A stretch of 64,000 nt of DNA. It comes from Leifsonia soli (GTDB taxonomy: Bacteria; Actinomycetota; Actinomycetes; Actinomycetales; Microbacteriaceae). Made by a program: the position numbers and the translations under genes. Below, in pieces: positions 43,589 through 51,990 of this stretch. The stretch spans positions 2,728,001 through 2,792,000 of the forward strand of contig NZ_JACCBJ010000001.1 in the NCBI RefSeq assembly GCF_013408745.1, given 5' to 3'. Position 1 is the stretch's first letter, and every line of letters starts with the position of its first letter. Below the pieces are notes generated by a model. It ran no database searches. It had not been told where the DNA came from and saw only the letters and a program-made list of their open reading frames with translations.

Positions 43589-44549
43589 GCTGACCGCCGC
43601 CCGCACCGAGTGGGCGGTGTGGAGCACGACCGCGGCCCTGGTGGTCGAGCGCGCCGAGCGGCTCGGGGAGGCCAGGGCGATCGCCGAGCGCGTCCTCGCC
43701 GAGGTCGGCGCCGCCTGCAGCCGGTTCGACGCCGGCTCGGAGCTCTCGCGGGTGTCCGCGGACCCGCGCATCGAACGGGGCGTCGAGGTGTCGCCGCTGC
43801 TGGCGTCGCTCGTCGCGACCGCGCTCCAGGCTGCCGCGGAGACCGGCGGAAGCGTCGACCCGACGATCGGCGGCGACCTCGACCGCTGGGGCTACGACCG
43901 CGACATCGCGCTCCTCGGGGCCGCACCGGCGGCGGCACCCGCGGCACCCGTGACGGTGTCCGTGGTGCGCAGGGAGGCAGGATGGCGCGCCGTCCGGCTC
44001 GACGGACGGGTCCTCTCGATCCCGGCCGGGGTGCGTCTGGACCTCGGGGCGACGGCGAAAGCCCGGGCGGCCGACCTCATCGCGGAACGGGTGAGCTCCG
44101 AACTCGACACAGGCGTCCTCGTCTCGCTGGGCGGCGACATCGCCACCGGCGGCGCCACGGCGGACGGCGGCTGGGAGGTCCTGGTGCAGGACCTCCCCGC
44201 CGATCCCGCGCAGCAGGTGTTCCTGCCCGACGGCGCGGCCATGGCCACCTCCAGCACGCAGAAGCGCCGGTGGCTGCACGACGGCCGGGTGCACCAGCAC
44301 ATCCTCGACCCCGCCTTCGGCACCCCGGTGGTGCCTGCCTGGCGCTCGGTCACGGTCGCCGCCGCGACCTGCGTGCGCGCCAACACCCTGAGCACCGCCG
44401 CGGTCGTGCGCGGGACGGCGGCCCGGACCTGGCTCGCCGAGCAGGCCGCGGCCGCCCGGCTCGTGGACCTGGCCGGGCGCGTCGTCACGCTCGGGGCGTG
44501 GCCGGATCCCGCCGTCCCTGACACCGCGGCGGCGGGAGGCCGACCGTGA
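43566..44549 (+). CDS. apbE: FAD:protein FMN transferase (ApbE family)
   Basis: A 327-residue protein. 'GGSVDPTIGGDLDRWGYD' corresponds to the family's DP-T/V-G motif; 'RLDLGATAKARAADLIAE', 'VSLGGDIATGG', 'MATSSTQKRRWLHDGRVHQHILDP' and 'VTVAAATCVRANTLSTAAVV' complete the FAD and metal sites. ApbE transfers FMN from FAD to a Ser/Thr of electron-transfer proteins. GTG start with GGGAGGG 7 nt upstream. No signal peptide or lipobox, unlike many ApbE proteins, which suggests cytoplasmic action. Confidence 0.9.
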   Translation: MAHPPAPELTAARTEWAVWSTTAALVVERAERLGEARAIAERVLAEVGAACSRFDAGSELSRVSADPRIERGVEVSPLLASLVATALQAAAETGGSVDPTIGGDLDRWGYDRDIALLGAAPAAAPAAPVTVSVVRREAGWRAVRLDGRVLSIPAGVRLDLGATAKARAADLIAERVSSELDTGVLVSLGGDIATGGATADGGWEVLVQDLPADPAQQVFLPDGAAMATSSTQKRRWLHDGRVHQHILDPAFGTPVVPAWRSVTVAAATCVRANTLSTAAVVRGTAARTWLAEQAAAARLVDLAGRVVTLGAWPDPAVPDTAAAGGRP

Positions 44550-45121
44550 ACGAGGTGATGTGGGCTTTCGGACGCGCGAGCGGCGTGATCTCGCTGCTGC
44601 TGTTCACCGCGACACTGGTGCTGGGCATCGTCACCCGCTCGGGCCGCCCGCTGCCGGGGATGCCGCGGTTCTCGGTCTCCCTCGTGCACAGGAACGTGTC
44701 GCTGCTCGCGGTGGTCTTCCTGGTGCTCCATGTCGGGACGCTGATGCTCGACTCGTACGCGAAGCTCGGGCCGATCGACGTGGTGGTGCCCTTCCTCGGC
44801 TCCTTCAAGCCGTTCTGGCAGGGCCTCGGGACCGTGGCGTTCGACCTGGTCCTGGCGATCGTCCTCACCGGGCTGCTGCGCCGCAGGATCGGCCAGCGCG
44901 CATTCCGTTTCGTCCACTGGTTCACCTACGCGATGTGGCCCATCGCCGTGCTGCACGCGATCGGGAACGGGACCAACGGCACCAGCGGCTGGTTCCTCGC
45001 CCTGGCCGGCGGCTGCGCCGTCCTGGTCGCCGCCGCTGTCGTCTGGCGGCTGTCCGCGCGCTTCGTCGAGCATTCCGGCACCCGCCGCGTCGCCGAGGCC
45101 TATCGAGAGGGGACACGATGA
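44546..45121 (+). CDS. Ferric-reductase-like transmembrane (cytochrome b type) protein
   Basis: A 191-residue membrane protein with about five helices. Paired histidines suited to haem b ligation are in 'SLVHRNVSLLAVVFLVLHVG' and 'FRFVHWFTYAMWPIAVLHAIG'. It resembles the MsrQ/ferric reductase-like domain that carries electrons across the membrane. ATGA overlaps with both neighbours put it in one unit with ApbE and the NuoF-like protein. Confidence 0.87.
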   Translation: MNEVMWAFGRASGVISLLLFTATLVLGIVTRSGRPLPGMPRFSVSLVHRNVSLLAVVFLVLHVGTLMLDSYAKLGPIDVVVPFLGSFKPFWQGLGTVAFDLVLAIVLTGLLRRRIGQRAFRFVHWFTYAMWPIAVLHAIGNGTNGTSGWFLALAGGCAVLVAAAVVWRLSARFVEHSGTRRVAEAYREGTR

Positions 45122-46362
45122 CCATGACCGGCGACTCCGCCACGGAGACCCTCACCCGGGCGCCGTCGGGGACCCGTCGTCTGCTCGCCGCGGGAGCCGA
45201 GGCGTCCTTCGAGACCCACGTGCGCACCTTCGGCGCGCTTCCGGCGCGCGACTCGGCCGCGCTGCTCGCTGAACTCGAGGCCTCCGGGCTCGCCGGGCGC
45301 GGCGGCGCCGCGTTCCCGACCTGGCGCAAGCTCGCCGCTGCGGCCGCTGCCGGCTCCCGCCGCCGCGGGCAGGCGCCGATCGTCATCGCGAACGGGTCGG
45401 AGGGCGAACCGCTCAGCTGGAAGGACCAGGTGCTCCTCCAGAACGCCCCGCACCTCGTCCTGGACGGGATGCTCACCGCGGCGCGCGCGATCGGCGCGCG
45501 CAGCCTCATCCTCTATTCCGGCTCGGAGTCGATCGGCGCGGTCGAGCGCGCGATCGCCGAACGTCCCGACGCACGGGGCATCGAGGTCGTCGAGGCGGCC
45601 GACAGCTTCATCGCGGGCGAGGCGAGCGCCGTCGTCCACGCCATCGAGAGCGGCGACCCGCGGCCGATCGACCGCACCGCCCACCTGACCGACTCCGGGC
45701 TGCGGGGGCGACCGACGCTCGTCCAGAACGTGGAGACGCTGGCGCACCTCGGACTGATCGCGCGCTACGGCGGCGACTGGTTCCGCAGCGTGGGGTCGAG
45801 GAAGGAGCCGGGGACGCGCCTCGTCACGGTCACCGGCGACGTCCCCCGCTCCGGCGTGTTCGAGGTCGCCACCGACGCGACCCTGCTCGATGTGCTGGAC
45901 GTGGTCCAGCTGGACGCGCGGAGGGCGTCGGCCGCGCTGGTCGGCGGCTATCACGGAGCGTGGATCCCCGCCTCCTCCTTCGACGTGCGGATGACCCCGG
46001 GCGAGCTCGGCCGGTTCGGCGCGCAGCCGGGCGCCGGCATCATCCACGTCATCGGAGCCCAGCGCTGCGGGCTGGATGCGACCGCCGAGATCGTCGAGTA
46101 TCTCGCCGGGCAGACGGCGCGCCAGTGCGGGCCGTGCATGTTCGGGCTGCCCACGATGGCGGAGCGGTTCTCGGCCTTGGCGCACGGTGAGGCGGCGGTG
46201 GAGAACGCCCGCGAACTGCTGCGGCTCTCCGATCTGATCGTCGGGCGCGGCGGCTGCCACCACCCGGACGGGACGGTCCGGCTGATCCGCAGCGCGCTCG
46301 ACGTGTTCCACGCCGACGTGGACGCCCACGCCCGCGGCCTCTGCACGAGGAGCCCGCGATGA
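45118..46362 (+). CDS. NuoF-like flavo-iron-sulfur protein
   Basis: A 414-residue protein related to NADH dehydrogenase subunit F. FMN/NADH domain: 'LAGRGGAAFPTWRKLAAA', 'VIANGSEGEPLSWKDQVLL', 'GRPTLVQNVETLAHLGLI'; an SLBB domain comes next; then a C-terminal cluster domain with Cys337 and Cys340 (QCGPC) and Cys380 (GGCHH). The third ligand of the usual CxxCxxC is Gly343, so the cluster site is altered. It probably takes electrons from NADH or ferredoxin to the membrane protein upstream. Confidence 0.88.
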   Translation: MTMTGDSATETLTRAPSGTRRLLAAGAEASFETHVRTFGALPARDSAALLAELEASGLAGRGGAAFPTWRKLAAAAAAGSRRRGQAPIVIANGSEGEPLSWKDQVLLQNAPHLVLDGMLTAARAIGARSLILYSGSESIGAVERAIAERPDARGIEVVEAADSFIAGEASAVVHAIESGDPRPIDRTAHLTDSGLRGRPTLVQNVETLAHLGLIARYGGDWFRSVGSRKEPGTRLVTVTGDVPRSGVFEVATDATLLDVLDVVQLDARRASAALVGGYHGAWIPASSFDVRMTPGELGRFGAQPGAGIIHVIGAQRCGLDATAEIVEYLAGQTARQCGPCMFGLPTMAERFSALAHGEAAVENARELLRLSDLIVGRGGCHHPDGTVRLIRSALDVFHADVDAHARGLCTRSPR

Positions 46363-46604
46363 CCGGCCCCGCCTCGCCGTCGCTGCACATCGACTGGACC
46401 CGCTGCGACGGCCGCGGGCTCTGCGCCGAGATCCTGGAGCGCGCCATCGGCCGCGACGACTGGGGCTATCCCGTCGCGCTGCGCGGAGCGCCGGAAGGCC
46501 GCACCGATGTGCCGCTGCGCGCCGACGAGCTCGACGACGCCGAGGAGGCCGTCGCTCTGTGCCCGGTCGCCGCGCTCCGGCTCTCCGGCCCGCGGATGCG
46601 CTGA
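46359..46604 (+). CDS. Small [3Fe-4S]-type ferredoxin
   Basis: An 81-residue protein with 'RCDGRGLCAEI' (C-x5-C) and a distant 'ALCPVAALRL', the three-cysteine pattern of actinobacterial [3Fe-4S] ferredoxins, and an acidic surface. ATGA overlap with the NuoF-like gene. It is the likely soluble electron partner of the cluster. Confidence 0.87.
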   Translation: MTGPASPSLHIDWTRCDGRGLCAEILERAIGRDDWGYPVALRGAPEGRTDVPLRADELDDAEEAVALCPVAALRLSGPRMR

Positions 46605-46620
46605 CGCGGGCACCCAGGCC

Positions 46621-47217
46621 TCAGCCGTCTGGTGAGCCGCGGGCCGCATCCCGCGACGGGAGCTCGCCGGCCAGGGTGCGAAGCCGGTCGAAAGCCTCGT
46701 CCACGGCCGCATCGAGATCGCCGCCATCGGCGAACCACCCGCGCAGAGCGACCCTGAGCGCATCCATCCCCACCCGGGCTGCCAAGAGAGCCGTGTACGC
46801 GGTGGCACCGCGCTGCTCGAGGATGCTCCCGACCAGGTCGACGAGTGCGGCCGCCTTGGCGTATTCGCGTTCACGAAGAGCAGGCGCGGCCTGGATGATC
46901 GGTGCGCGCAGTTCCGCGAGAGCGCGGTTCCTCTCCAGGAGCGGGACGACGCGGTGGAAAGCCTGTCTCAGTGCGGGCAACGGCTCGACATCCGCCGGCA
47001 CGGCGGCCAGCGCCTCGACGGTGACGTCGCGCAGCTCCTGCTCGCCGGCGAAGAGGACCTCGCGCTTGTCGGGGAAATGCCTGAAGTAGGTGCGCTCCGT
47101 GACGCCGGCGCGAGCAGCGATCTCCGCGGTCGTCGTCCGCTCATAGCCGCGCTCGGCGAACAGCTCCAGCGCCGCTTCTTCCAGTCGCCTCCGCACGACT
47201 CGTCCGTCCCGTGGCAT
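46621..47217 (-). CDS. TetR-family transcriptional regulator
   Basis: A 198-residue protein with the TetR N-terminal HTH 'LEEAALELFAERGYERTTTAEIAARAGVTERTYFRHFPDKREVLFAGE' and an all-helical ligand domain. It is divergent from the alpha/beta hydrolase with an operator-like palindrome between them, so it probably represses that gene and itself. No RBS is evident before the ATG. Confidence 0.9.
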   Translation of the reverse strand: MPRDGRVVRRRLEEAALELFAERGYERTTTAEIAARAGVTERTYFRHFPDKREVLFAGEQELRDVTVEALAAVPADVEPLPALRQAFHRVVPLLERNRALAELRAPIIQAAPALREREYAKAAALVDLVGSILEQRGATAYTALLAARVGMDALRVALRGWFADGGDLDAAVDEAFDRLRTLAGELPSRDAARGSPDG

Positions 47218-47235
47218 GGAAGGAGGGTACCAGGG

Positions 47236-47264
47236 TTGCGTCAGTAGCTGACGATACGTAGAGT
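47236..47264 (+). promoter_or_regulatory. Hydrolase promoter with TetR-type operator
   Basis: TTGCGT (47236-47241) and TAGAGT (47259-47264) are 17 bp apart. The perfect palindrome CGTCAG-TAG-CTGACG (47239-47253) spans the -35 and spacer. Confidence 0.55.
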
Positions 47265-47321
47265 CAGGGACTGTCGGAACAGCGGACGTCGCTGTTCCCG
47301 TGGCAGATGAGCGGAGTACCC

Positions 47322-48125
47322 ATGACCCGACAGATGCGGCGCGCAGGAACCCTCGATCTCGACGGGACGAGCCTGTCCTACGACGACAACGCCGGCACCG
47401 GTCCGACCATCGTCGGGGCCCACGGGCTCACCATGTCGAGGGCCGCCGAGGATGCCGGCGGCTACTTCGACTGGTCGGCCATCACCACGGCCGGCCGGCG
47501 CCTCGTGCGATACGACGCCCGCGGTCACGGTCGATCCACAGGCCGGCCCGCTCCTGCGGACTATGGCTGGCCACGGCTGGCCGACGACCTTCTGGCGCTT
47601 CTCGACACCGTCTCGCCGGATGAGCCCGTCGACGCCTTCGGCGTGTCGATGGGAGTCGGCACGATCCTCCACGCCGTGATCAAGCGGCCGGACCGGTTCA
47701 GGCGCCTCGCCCTGGTCATCCCGCCCACCGCGTGGGAGACCCGGGCGGCACAGGCGGTGACCTATCAGCAGATCGCCGCTCTCGTCCGCGAACACGGCGT
47801 CGCCGCGCTGGCCGCTTCCTCCGCTTCCCTCCCCCCTCTGCCCATCCTCGAAGCAGGCGGCTGGAATCCGGCCGCTCCCGATATCGACGAGAGCATCATC
47901 GCCGACGTCATGCTGGGAGCATCGGACACCGACTTCCCCACCCCTGAGGCGATCTCCACCATCCAGCAGCCCGTCCTCCTGCGCCCCTGGACCGGCGACC
48001 CGAGCCATCCGGTGGCGACCGCCGAACGGCTGCACGAACTCCTCCCGGACTCGGTGCTCGAGATCCAGCGCACTCCGGACGATGTCCGTGCGCTCGGGGC
48101 TCGGATCCTGACCGCCTTCAGCTGA
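47322..48125 (+). CDS. Alpha/beta-hydrolase
   Basis: A 267-residue alpha/beta-hydrolase fold: 'TIVGAHGLTMSR' (oxyanion region), 'RRLVRYDARGHGRSTGRP' and the nucleophile elbow 'AFGVSMGVG' with catalytic Ser. ATG 47322 has GGAG 5 nt upstream and is preferred over ATG 47307. The substrate is unknown; control by the divergent TetR gene is likely. Confidence 0.87.
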   Translation: MTRQMRRAGTLDLDGTSLSYDDNAGTGPTIVGAHGLTMSRAAEDAGGYFDWSAITTAGRRLVRYDARGHGRSTGRPAPADYGWPRLADDLLALLDTVSPDEPVDAFGVSMGVGTILHAVIKRPDRFRRLALVIPPTAWETRAAQAVTYQQIAALVREHGVAALAASSASLPPLPILEAGGWNPAAPDIDESIIADVMLGASDTDFPTPEAISTIQQPVLLRPWTGDPSHPVATAERLHELLPDSVLEIQRTPDDVRALGARILTAFS

Positions 48126-48147
48126 CACCTCCCCGGCGGTCGACTGC

Positions 48148-48885
48148 TCACCCGAGGGGTTCGGCGGACCCGGCCTCGGCCTTCAGCCGGAGGCCGGCGA
48201 GGAGGAGGTCGAGTCCGGCGGCGAACTGTTCGCGGTCGCTGTGCCGCTCGAACTCGTCGACGATGTGGTGGATGAACGGGTAAGCCGTCGCGTCGAGCGC
48301 TCGCCACTCGCCCGTGATCTTCGCCAGGTACTGCTCGCGCGTGACCTCGCCGGACACGACGACGGCGGGAGGCTCCTGCCCGAGGTCGGCGGCCGTCCCG
48401 ATGACGAATCCGACGACGGCCGAGGTCGCGTGGAACACCTGCCGCGGCGTGAGCCCAAGACGCATGACCTCCTCGCCGATGCGTTCATAGAGCTGCAGCG
48501 AGTGGATCTGCAGTTCGGTGTCGCGCAGCACGTAGGCGCCGAGCCACGGGCGGTCGACGATGGTGTCGAACATCGCGATGGCGATCGTGCGGAGGTCGTC
48601 GATCGCGTCGTCCGAGCCGACGTCGGCGATCTGCTCGAAGATGCCGCCGAGCACCGAGTCGGCGGCGAGATCCAGCAGCTCGTCCCGGCCAGAGACGTAC
48701 CAGTAGACGCTCGCGACGCCTCCGCCGAGCCGTGCCGCCAGGGCCCGGATGGTCAGTCCTTGGACTCCGGACTCATCGAGGATCTCGACAGCCCCGGCCA
48801 GCACCGAATCCAGCGAGTGGGATGCGCGCGTTCGGGTGCGCGGCTGCCGCGCCCGACCAGTACTTTCGGTCCCCTGCTCTGCCAT
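48148..48885 (-). CDS. TetR-family regulator of the adjacent MFS exporter
   Basis: A 245-residue TetR/AcrR protein. HTH: 'VLAGAVEILDESGVQGLTIRALAARLGGGVASVYWYVSGRDELLDLA' (about residues 28-75), followed by a TetR_C domain with 'FHATSAVVGFVIGTAADLG'. The gene is divergent from the MFS transporter, and three copies of a 17-bp palindrome lie between them. Repression of the exporter relieved by its drug substrate is the usual logic for this arrangement. Confidence 0.9.
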   Translation of the reverse strand: MAEQGTESTGRARQPRTRTRASHSLDSVLAGAVEILDESGVQGLTIRALAARLGGGVASVYWYVSGRDELLDLAADSVLGGIFEQIADVGSDDAIDDLRTIAIAMFDTIVDRPWLGAYVLRDTELQIHSLQLYERIGEEVMRLGLTPRQVFHATSAVVGFVIGTAADLGQEPPAVVVSGEVTREQYLAKITGEWRALDATAYPFIHHIVDEFERHSDREQFAAGLDLLLAGLRLKAEAGSAEPLG

Positions 48886-48931
48886 GGCTCCATCCCATCA
48901 CGCGATCCCGTCGAGGACCCGCTTGCAGCAT

Positions 48932-48986
48932 ATCGAACATTGTTCTATTCTATCGAACGGTGTTCGACCATCGAACACCGTTCGAT
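48932..48986. promoter_or_regulatory. Three tandem 17-bp TetR operators
   Basis: Consensus ATCGAAC-N3-GTTCGAT at 48932-48948 (one mismatch), 48952-48968 (one mismatch) and 48970-48986 (perfect). Centres are 20 and 18 bp apart, so copies lie on nearly the same helix face in the divergent promoter region. Confidence 0.8.
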
Positions 48987-49025
48987 TCATTCGTCCCGAT
49001 CGACCTGACCCCTTTGGAAGCCGCC

Positions 49026-50543
49026 ATGAGCACACCCGCCGCCGGAAGAGCCCGCACGTACACATCCATGAAGGCCGCGTGGATCCCCCTCGCCGCGCTG
49101 TGCCTGGCATTCTTCGTCGAGATGGTCGACAACACACTGCTGTCGATCGCGCTGCCGACGATCGGACGCGACCTCGGCGGCGACACGACGTCGCTCCAAT
49201 GGGTCACGGGGGCCTACTCGCTGACGTTCGGCGGTCTGCTGCTGACCGCCGGCTCCATCGCGGACCGCTTCGGCCGCCGGCGGGTGCTGCAGATCGGTCT
49301 CGGCCTCTTCGGCGTCATCAGCCTCGCCGTGGTGCTCGTGAGCACCACGGTCGAGCTGATCGCCCTGCGGGCCGCGCTGGGGATCGCCGCCGCCGCGATG
49401 GCTCCCATCACCAACTCGCTGGTCTTCCGGCTCTTCGACGACGAGAAGCTCCGAATGCGCGCCATCACGCTGATGATGGTCGTGGGGATGTCCGGGTTCG
49501 TCCTCGGCCCGCTCCTCGGCGGCACGATGCTCGCCCACCTCCCCTGGCAGTGGCTGCTGCTGGTGAACGCGCCCATCGCCCTCATCGCCTGCGTCGGCGT
49601 GCGCTTGGGAGTGCCGGCCGACACCGCAGACGGCCTCACCCGTGATCGCTTGGACCTTCCGGGCACGGCGCTCAGCGTCCTCACGATCGGCCTCGCCTGC
49701 TACACGTTGACCAGCGGCATCCAGAACGGCTGGACGTCGCCGATCACGATCGGCGTGGCTGCCGGTGCGGTGGCATCCCTCGTGCTCTTCATCGCGCGGG
49801 AGCGCACCGCCCGGTCCCCCATGCTCGACCTGACCCTGTTCCGCCGCGGCACGGTGCGCGGTGCCGCGATCGCCCAGATCGGCACCTCGGTCGCCATGGC
49901 CGGGGTGATGTTCTCACTGATCCTGCACTTCCAGTACGCGTGGGGCTGGTCGCCGCTGGTGGCCGGGCTCGCCAACCTCCCCATCATCCTCACGATGATC
50001 TTCGCCACCCCCCTCACAGAGTGGCTCGTCCGCCGTCTCGGCCACCGCTTCGCCTGTCTCGTCGGTGCGGGACTCCTGGCGGCGGGCCTCGGGCTCATGG
50101 CGTGGGCGGTGGAGCAGAACTACGTGGCGATCGCGGTCGCGATGGTCGTCATGACGATCGGGCTGCGGACCGTGATGACCATCTGCGCGGTCGCCCTCGT
50201 CGGCGCGATGCCCGAGAACCGCACCTCCATGGGCGCAGCGCTGAACGACGCCGCCCAGGAGGTCGGGACGAGCGTCGGAACGGCCGTCGTCGGAACCCTC
50301 ATCGCCGCGCTCGTCACCACCGTGCTCCCCACCGGAACCTGGAGCTCCACCCTGGTGGCGTCCTTCTTCCACGGCGAGCAGCTCACCTTCATCGTCATCG
50401 CCGTCGCTGTCGGACTCATCTCGGGGATCGGGGCTCTGACCCTCACGAACGCCCGCACCGTGGACGAGCACGCCCCCGCGGACGAGCCTCAGAGCGAGGC
50501 GACGTCGGTGAACCGCGTCAGCGCCGGTGGTCCCGCCAAGTAG
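49026..50543 (+). CDS. MFS multidrug exporter (DHA2-like, 14 TM)
   Basis: A 505-residue membrane protein. 'FFVEMVDNTLLSIALPTIGRDLG' (helix 1, motif D1-like) and 'GSIADRFGRRRVLQIG' (motif A) identify the drug:H+ antiporter family; 'GLRTVMTICAVALVG' and 'SVGTAVVGTLIAALV' are late helices. ATG 49026 has GGAAG upstream; an earlier open frame crosses the operator region. The 3' end overlaps the convergent monooxygenase gene by 55 bp. Confidence 0.92.
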   Translation: MSTPAAGRARTYTSMKAAWIPLAALCLAFFVEMVDNTLLSIALPTIGRDLGGDTTSLQWVTGAYSLTFGGLLLTAGSIADRFGRRRVLQIGLGLFGVISLAVVLVSTTVELIALRAALGIAAAAMAPITNSLVFRLFDDEKLRMRAITLMMVVGMSGFVLGPLLGGTMLAHLPWQWLLLVNAPIALIACVGVRLGVPADTADGLTRDRLDLPGTALSVLTIGLACYTLTSGIQNGWTSPITIGVAAGAVASLVLFIARERTARSPMLDLTLFRRGTVRGAAIAQIGTSVAMAGVMFSLILHFQYAWGWSPLVAGLANLPIILTMIFATPLTEWLVRRLGHRFACLVGAGLLAAGLGLMAWAVEQNYVAIAVAMVVMTIGLRTVMTICAVALVGAMPENRTSMGAALNDAAQEVGTSVGTAVVGTLIAALVTTVLPTGTWSSTLVASFFHGEQLTFIVIAVAVGLISGIGALTLTNARTVDEHAPADEPQSEATSVNRVSAGGPAK

Positions 50544-50782
50544 TCGCCGAGTCCGGAAGCGCCGGGCCCGGCCCGCCACGCGCGGTAGGCGTCATCGTGC
50601 TCGAGCGACTCCCAGCGCTCGACCGCGACCACGTGCGCGGGGTCGGTGACATCCGTGACGACCTGCACGCCGAGGCAGCCGTCGAACGCCCGCGTGTCCG
50701 CGAGGATGTCGAGCAGCGCGCGCGGCCCGTCCTCGAGGTGGTCGGCAGCGAAGCGCAGGTCGAGGAGGGAGGTGACAGTCAT
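50489..50782 (-). CDS. Antibiotic biosynthesis monooxygenase (ABM) domain protein
   Basis: A 97-residue ferredoxin-like fold protein. 'LLDILADTRAFDGCLGVQVVTDVTDPAHVVAVERWESLEHDDAYRAW' shows the ABM pattern, with the conserved W-E-S region and following helix. Members are small quinol or polyketide monooxygenases or haem-degrading enzymes. Convergent overlap of 55 bp with the MFS gene. Confidence 0.82.
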   Translation of the reverse strand: MTVTSLLDLRFAADHLEDGPRALLDILADTRAFDGCLGVQVVTDVTDPAHVVAVERWESLEHDDAYRAWRAGPGASGLGDYLAGPPALTRFTDVASL

Positions 50783-50792
50783 GCGGGCGACG

Positions 50793-51308
50793 CTAGCACC
50801 ACGACGTGGGGCGCGGTCGCAGGTCGGCCAGGGAGCTGACCACCGTCACGTACCTCTTGCGGCTCGCCGTCCCACGGTCGTCGATTGGATGCGCCGTGGG
50901 CAGACCCGTGAATCCGAGCCGCCAACGCGCCTCGGGCACGCATTGCTTCGAAGTCGCGCATGTCGACCAGGTTGGATGGGCGTACTCGCCGCCGAGGACG
51001 AATGGCACCTTCGGAACCAGCCGATAGCCCGCCCGCAGCGCTCCGTATTCCTCCTGCCATGCGTGAGCCAGCGGATGGCAGGTCAGCAGGGAGCAGTCTC
51101 CTAGGACGTTAGCCGCCCACTCTTCGAGCGATTCAGCGATGACGACCGGCTCCGCCGTTTCGCGTTCAAAGGAAACGACGTCAGAGCCGGCCAGGCCGGA
51201 CTGCCCACCGAAAATATCCTCCGCGAAGAAGGTCAACCCGCTTCTGCTGCGGAGTAACTCGACCGATTCCATTGACCCGTCAAGTTCGGCGAGGCGTGCG
51301 TCCGGGTC
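50793..51308 (-). pseudogene. Decayed SMI1/KNR4 (SUKH) family gene
   Basis: The open frame from 51272 begins in the middle of the domain at 'GLTFFAEDIFGGQ' and continues through 'AESLEEWAANVLGD', 'PLAHAWQEEYGALRAGYRLVPK' and 'PFVLGGEYA', a typical SUKH C-terminal half. After GGEYA the expected residues (PSNLVDMRDFEAMRARGALAARIHG) are in another frame from about 50968 to 50898, and the frame then returns at 'LPTAHPIDD'. Two compensating indels, plus loss of the N-terminal half, indicate a pseudogene. SUKH proteins are usually immunity factors for contact-dependent toxins. No start codon precedes the conserved block beyond 51308. Confidence 0.7.
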
Positions 51309-51495
51309 ATTTTCTGTGAACTCTTCTATCGGGTATCAGTGCCTGCGCTGCCGCTTTGCCAGCGACTCGACCACCGCGGCGGCGGCCACGAATAACACCC
51401 AGACGACCCAGGCGATCGGTGAGCCGAAGAAAATGACCGCCTGATGACCACGTTTGAAGGAGGGGCTCTTCCAGGTCGGGTGATACAGTTCGCGC

Positions 51496-51918
51496 GTGAA
51501 GCCGCGCGTCATTCTCGTCCTACTCGTGGCGATTGCGACGCTCGCATGTCTGCTGACTGGGTGCGCACAGGCGGGGAGATGCTCCCAAGCGGTGAGTGTG
51601 GCGCCAGACGTGGCCGCCGATCTGTCGGAGTGGTTCAGAAACAACCCCGGCTCGAGCGTACAAATCTGCGCGAACGACGCGTGCAAGATCTCGACTCGAG
51701 GCAGCTCCGAAACGTCGTCCAGAGTGACGTTCACGGCCGATACCTCAGCGCCGCCATCGGGAACACAGCCAACAAGTGTCGAAGTGCATGTGGTCGCAAC
51801 GAGGGGTAACACAGTCCTCGCAGATCAATCGATCGAACTCCGCACCCAAGACGATGTATGCGGCCAGCGGTCCGTCGCGTTCCGAATGGACAGCTCCGGT
51901 CTTCTATCACAAGGGTGA
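51496..51918 (+). CDS. Putative lipoprotein of unknown function
   Basis: A 140-residue protein with a signal peptide and lipobox LLTGC (Cys23). The mature part has Cys pairs ('VQICANDACKIS', 'DDVCGQRS') and reads like a small beta-sandwich ('EVHVVATRGNTVLADQSIEL'). TACAGT (51484-51489) lies 6 nt before the GTG, fitting leaderless translation. Base composition is visibly lower in GC than the chromosome on the left. Not recognised. Confidence 0.65.
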   Translation: MKPRVILVLLVAIATLACLLTGCAQAGRCSQAVSVAPDVAADLSEWFRNNPGSSVQICANDACKISTRGSSETSSRVTFTADTSAPPSGTQPTSVEVHVVATRGNTVLADQSIELRTQDDVCGQRSVAFRMDSSGLLSQG

Positions 51919-51990
51919 TCTCTGAAGGTTCATACAGAGACCGTTTTAGGCCATATACAACGAGAATCCCAGGGATATACCGTCCGTTCT

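Noticed and set aside
51336..51812. Minus-strand open frame opposite the lipoprotein, ending in a hydrophobic helix
   Set aside because: It lacks a start codon near the helix and an RBS, and overlaps a plus-strand gene with a good lipobox.
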